Assembly (NCBI GenBank): GCA_030453005.1
Contig: JAKDLE010000270.1
Coordinates: forward strand, 1 to 5,198
Origin: Pseudonocardia sp.
Lineage (GTDB): Bacteria; Actinomycetota; Actinomycetes; Mycobacteriales; Pseudonocardiaceae
Direction of reading: 5' to 3'
Length of the DNA stretch: 5,198 nucleotides
Under the pieces are notes generated by a model. It was not told where the DNA came from. It ran no database searches and was given only the letters and a program-made list of their open reading frames with translations. Position 1 is the stretch's first letter. Each line of letters opens with the position of its first letter. The position numbers and the translations under genes are program-made. Shown in pieces: positions 4,304 to 5,198 of this stretch.

Positions 4304-5198
4304 ATGTCCCGAAATCGTTCGGCCCGACGCGCGCTGGGCGTGGCAGCCGTGTCATTCACATTGACGCTCGTGGCCACCAGCCTCGCTGCCGCGGCACCGG
4401 GGGAAGGCGCTGCACCCCGACTCGACGCTAGGGCTCAGGCAGCCACGCTGCCCGACGCCGTCGAACGGGACGGTGTCATGTCCACCGAGGAGCCCGAGCC
4501 GGCGGGCCGCGAGCCCGTGAGCCGTCCCGTGCCGGTGACGCCGAAGACGCCTGAGTCCGTCAAGTCTCTCGGCTCGAACGGTCCGGACGAATCGGAGCCG
4601 GGGCACGCCCCCGAGGAGATCGAACAGCCTGCGGACGACGAGACGCCCGCGATCACCGTGGAGGGCGACCGGATCCTGCGCGACGGGCAACCCTGGTGGT
4701 TCCTCGGCTACAACTCCTTCGTCTGGTCCGGCGACTGCGGCAACGACGACGAGAAGATGACCGCCGAGGACGTCGACACCTGGTTCGAAGGCATGCGCCA
4801 CGACGGCCACGGCGCCGTCCGCCTGTTCTTCTACGACGGCTGGAACATCGACCGCCTCGACGCCGCGGTCGAGTCCGCCAAGAAGCACAACATCTACCTG
4901 ACGATCACCCTCGACGACGCCATCGGCGGCTGCGGCGAGAACGACAAGGACGCCGCCTGGTTCGCCGACCAGTCCGAACGCGACACCTTCGCCGACCACA
5001 TGACCATGCTCCTCGAGCGCTACCGGGGCGAAACCGCGTTCGCCTGGTTCGAGTACTTCAACGAACCCAGCTACGAAGACGGCGCACTGCGCGAGTTCTA
5101 CGACGAGATGGGCGCACTCGCCGACACCGTCGACCCCGACCGCCTCTTCTCCTCCGGCACCGTCGCCCCCTACTGGCTCGACGGCGAGGACAACTTCC
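4304..5198 (+). CDS. Secreted GH5-like (cellulase-superfamily) glycoside hydrolase, 3' end outside the window
   Basis: The frame is open from ATG 4304 to the window end (298 residues seen). Residues 1-31 are a Sec signal peptide: MSRNRSARR basic head, hydrophobic core LGVAAVSFTLTLVA, and AAAA before the likely cut near 31. Residues about 35-115 are a low-complexity linker rich in Pro, Glu, Asp and Ala, likely flexible and wall-spanning. The catalytic domain begins at about 117: ITVEGDRILRDGQPWWFLGYNSFVW, then GAVRLFFYDGWNIDRLDAAVESAKKHNIYLTITLDD (170-205), a TIM-barrel pattern. FAWFEYFNEPSY (246-257) carries the NEP motif whose Glu254 (codon 5063-5065) is the expected acid/base; the nucleophile Glu lies beyond the window. 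Cys145 and Cys210 could form a disulfide. Family members cut beta-linked glycans; the substrate here is unknown, perhaps the polymer made by this locus. CAGG lies 6-8 bases before the ATG. It has its own promoter zone upstream. Confidence 0.85.
   Translation, partial: MSRNRSARRALGVAAVSFTLTLVATSLAAAAPGEGAAPRLDARAQAATLPDAVERDGVMSTEEPEPAGREPVSRPVPVTPKTPESVKSLGSNGPDESEPGHAPEEIEQPADDETPAITVEGDRILRDGQPWWFLGYNSFVWSGDCGNDDEKMTAEDVDTWFEGMRHDGHGAVRLFFYDGWNIDRLDAAVESAKKHNIYLTITLDDAIGGCGENDKDAAWFADQSERDTFADHMTMLLERYRGETAFAWFEYFNEPSYEDGALREFYDEMGALADTVDPDRLFSSGTVAPYWLDGEDNF

Noticed and set aside
4352..4999. 215-codon minus-strand open frame
   Set aside because: It is antisense to the signal peptide, linker and barrel of the glycoside hydrolase, and is a Val/Gly/Leu-rich shadow.
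1..5198. CRISPR arrays, tRNA or rRNA genes, insertion sequences
   Set aside because: No spaced repeats, cloverleaf-like or rRNA-like sequence, transposase motifs or terminal inverted repeats were seen.

Overview
The window is high-GC DNA with strong G/C third-position bias, GTG starts and a 4-base start/stop overlap (ATGA). This suggests an actinomycete; a Pseudonocardia-like genus is possible, but the sequence does not settle the genus. The gene content points to an accessory cell-envelope or exopolysaccharide locus: nucleotide-sugar enzymes, a CTP-dependent nucleotidyltransferase of the IspD/TarI type, and a secreted glycoside hydrolase.

Layout from left to right. (1) 1-536 (+) is the C-terminal two thirds or so of a GalE-like NAD-dependent sugar-nucleotide epimerase, cut by the window edge. 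(2) 537-752 is a convergent intergenic gap with a large imperfect palindrome (534-595) and a perfect 19-bp tandem duplication (601-638). (3) 753-1274 (-) is a cysteine-free MerR-family regulator. (4) 1368-2036 (-) is an IspD/TarI-family cytidylyltransferase with several active-site substitutions. (5) 2037-2155 is a divergent control region. (6) 2156-2704 (+) is an RmlC-type cupin epimerase with all catalytic residues, overlapping by 4 bases (7) 2701-3984 (+), an NAD(P)-dependent oxidoreductase with a C-terminal SAF domain. Genes of that family were named predicted homoserine dehydrogenases, and the family includes the Brucella DXR-like enzyme DRL. (8) 3985-4303 has no intact gene. It holds a decayed start of a sugar-1-phosphate nucleotidyltransferase, a hairpin that could end the rmlC operon, an AT-richer probable promoter zone with an operator-like palindrome, and a foldable 5' leader. 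(9) 4304-5198 (+) is the start of a secreted GH5-like glycoside hydrolase, running off the window.

How the genes may work together (inference): the epimerases, the oxidoreductase and the cytidylyltransferase look like steps in making an unusual activated sugar or polyol for a surface polymer. The secreted hydrolase may trim or turn over that polymer. The most interesting point is the divergent pairing of an IspD-type CTP transferase with a DRL-type oxidoreductase. This is the same order of chemistry (reduce a keto-sugar phosphate, then cytidylylate it) as in the MEP pathway and in CDP-ribitol synthesis. The remnant nucleotidyltransferase just after the oxidoreductase suggests the pathway once had another member that was deleted.
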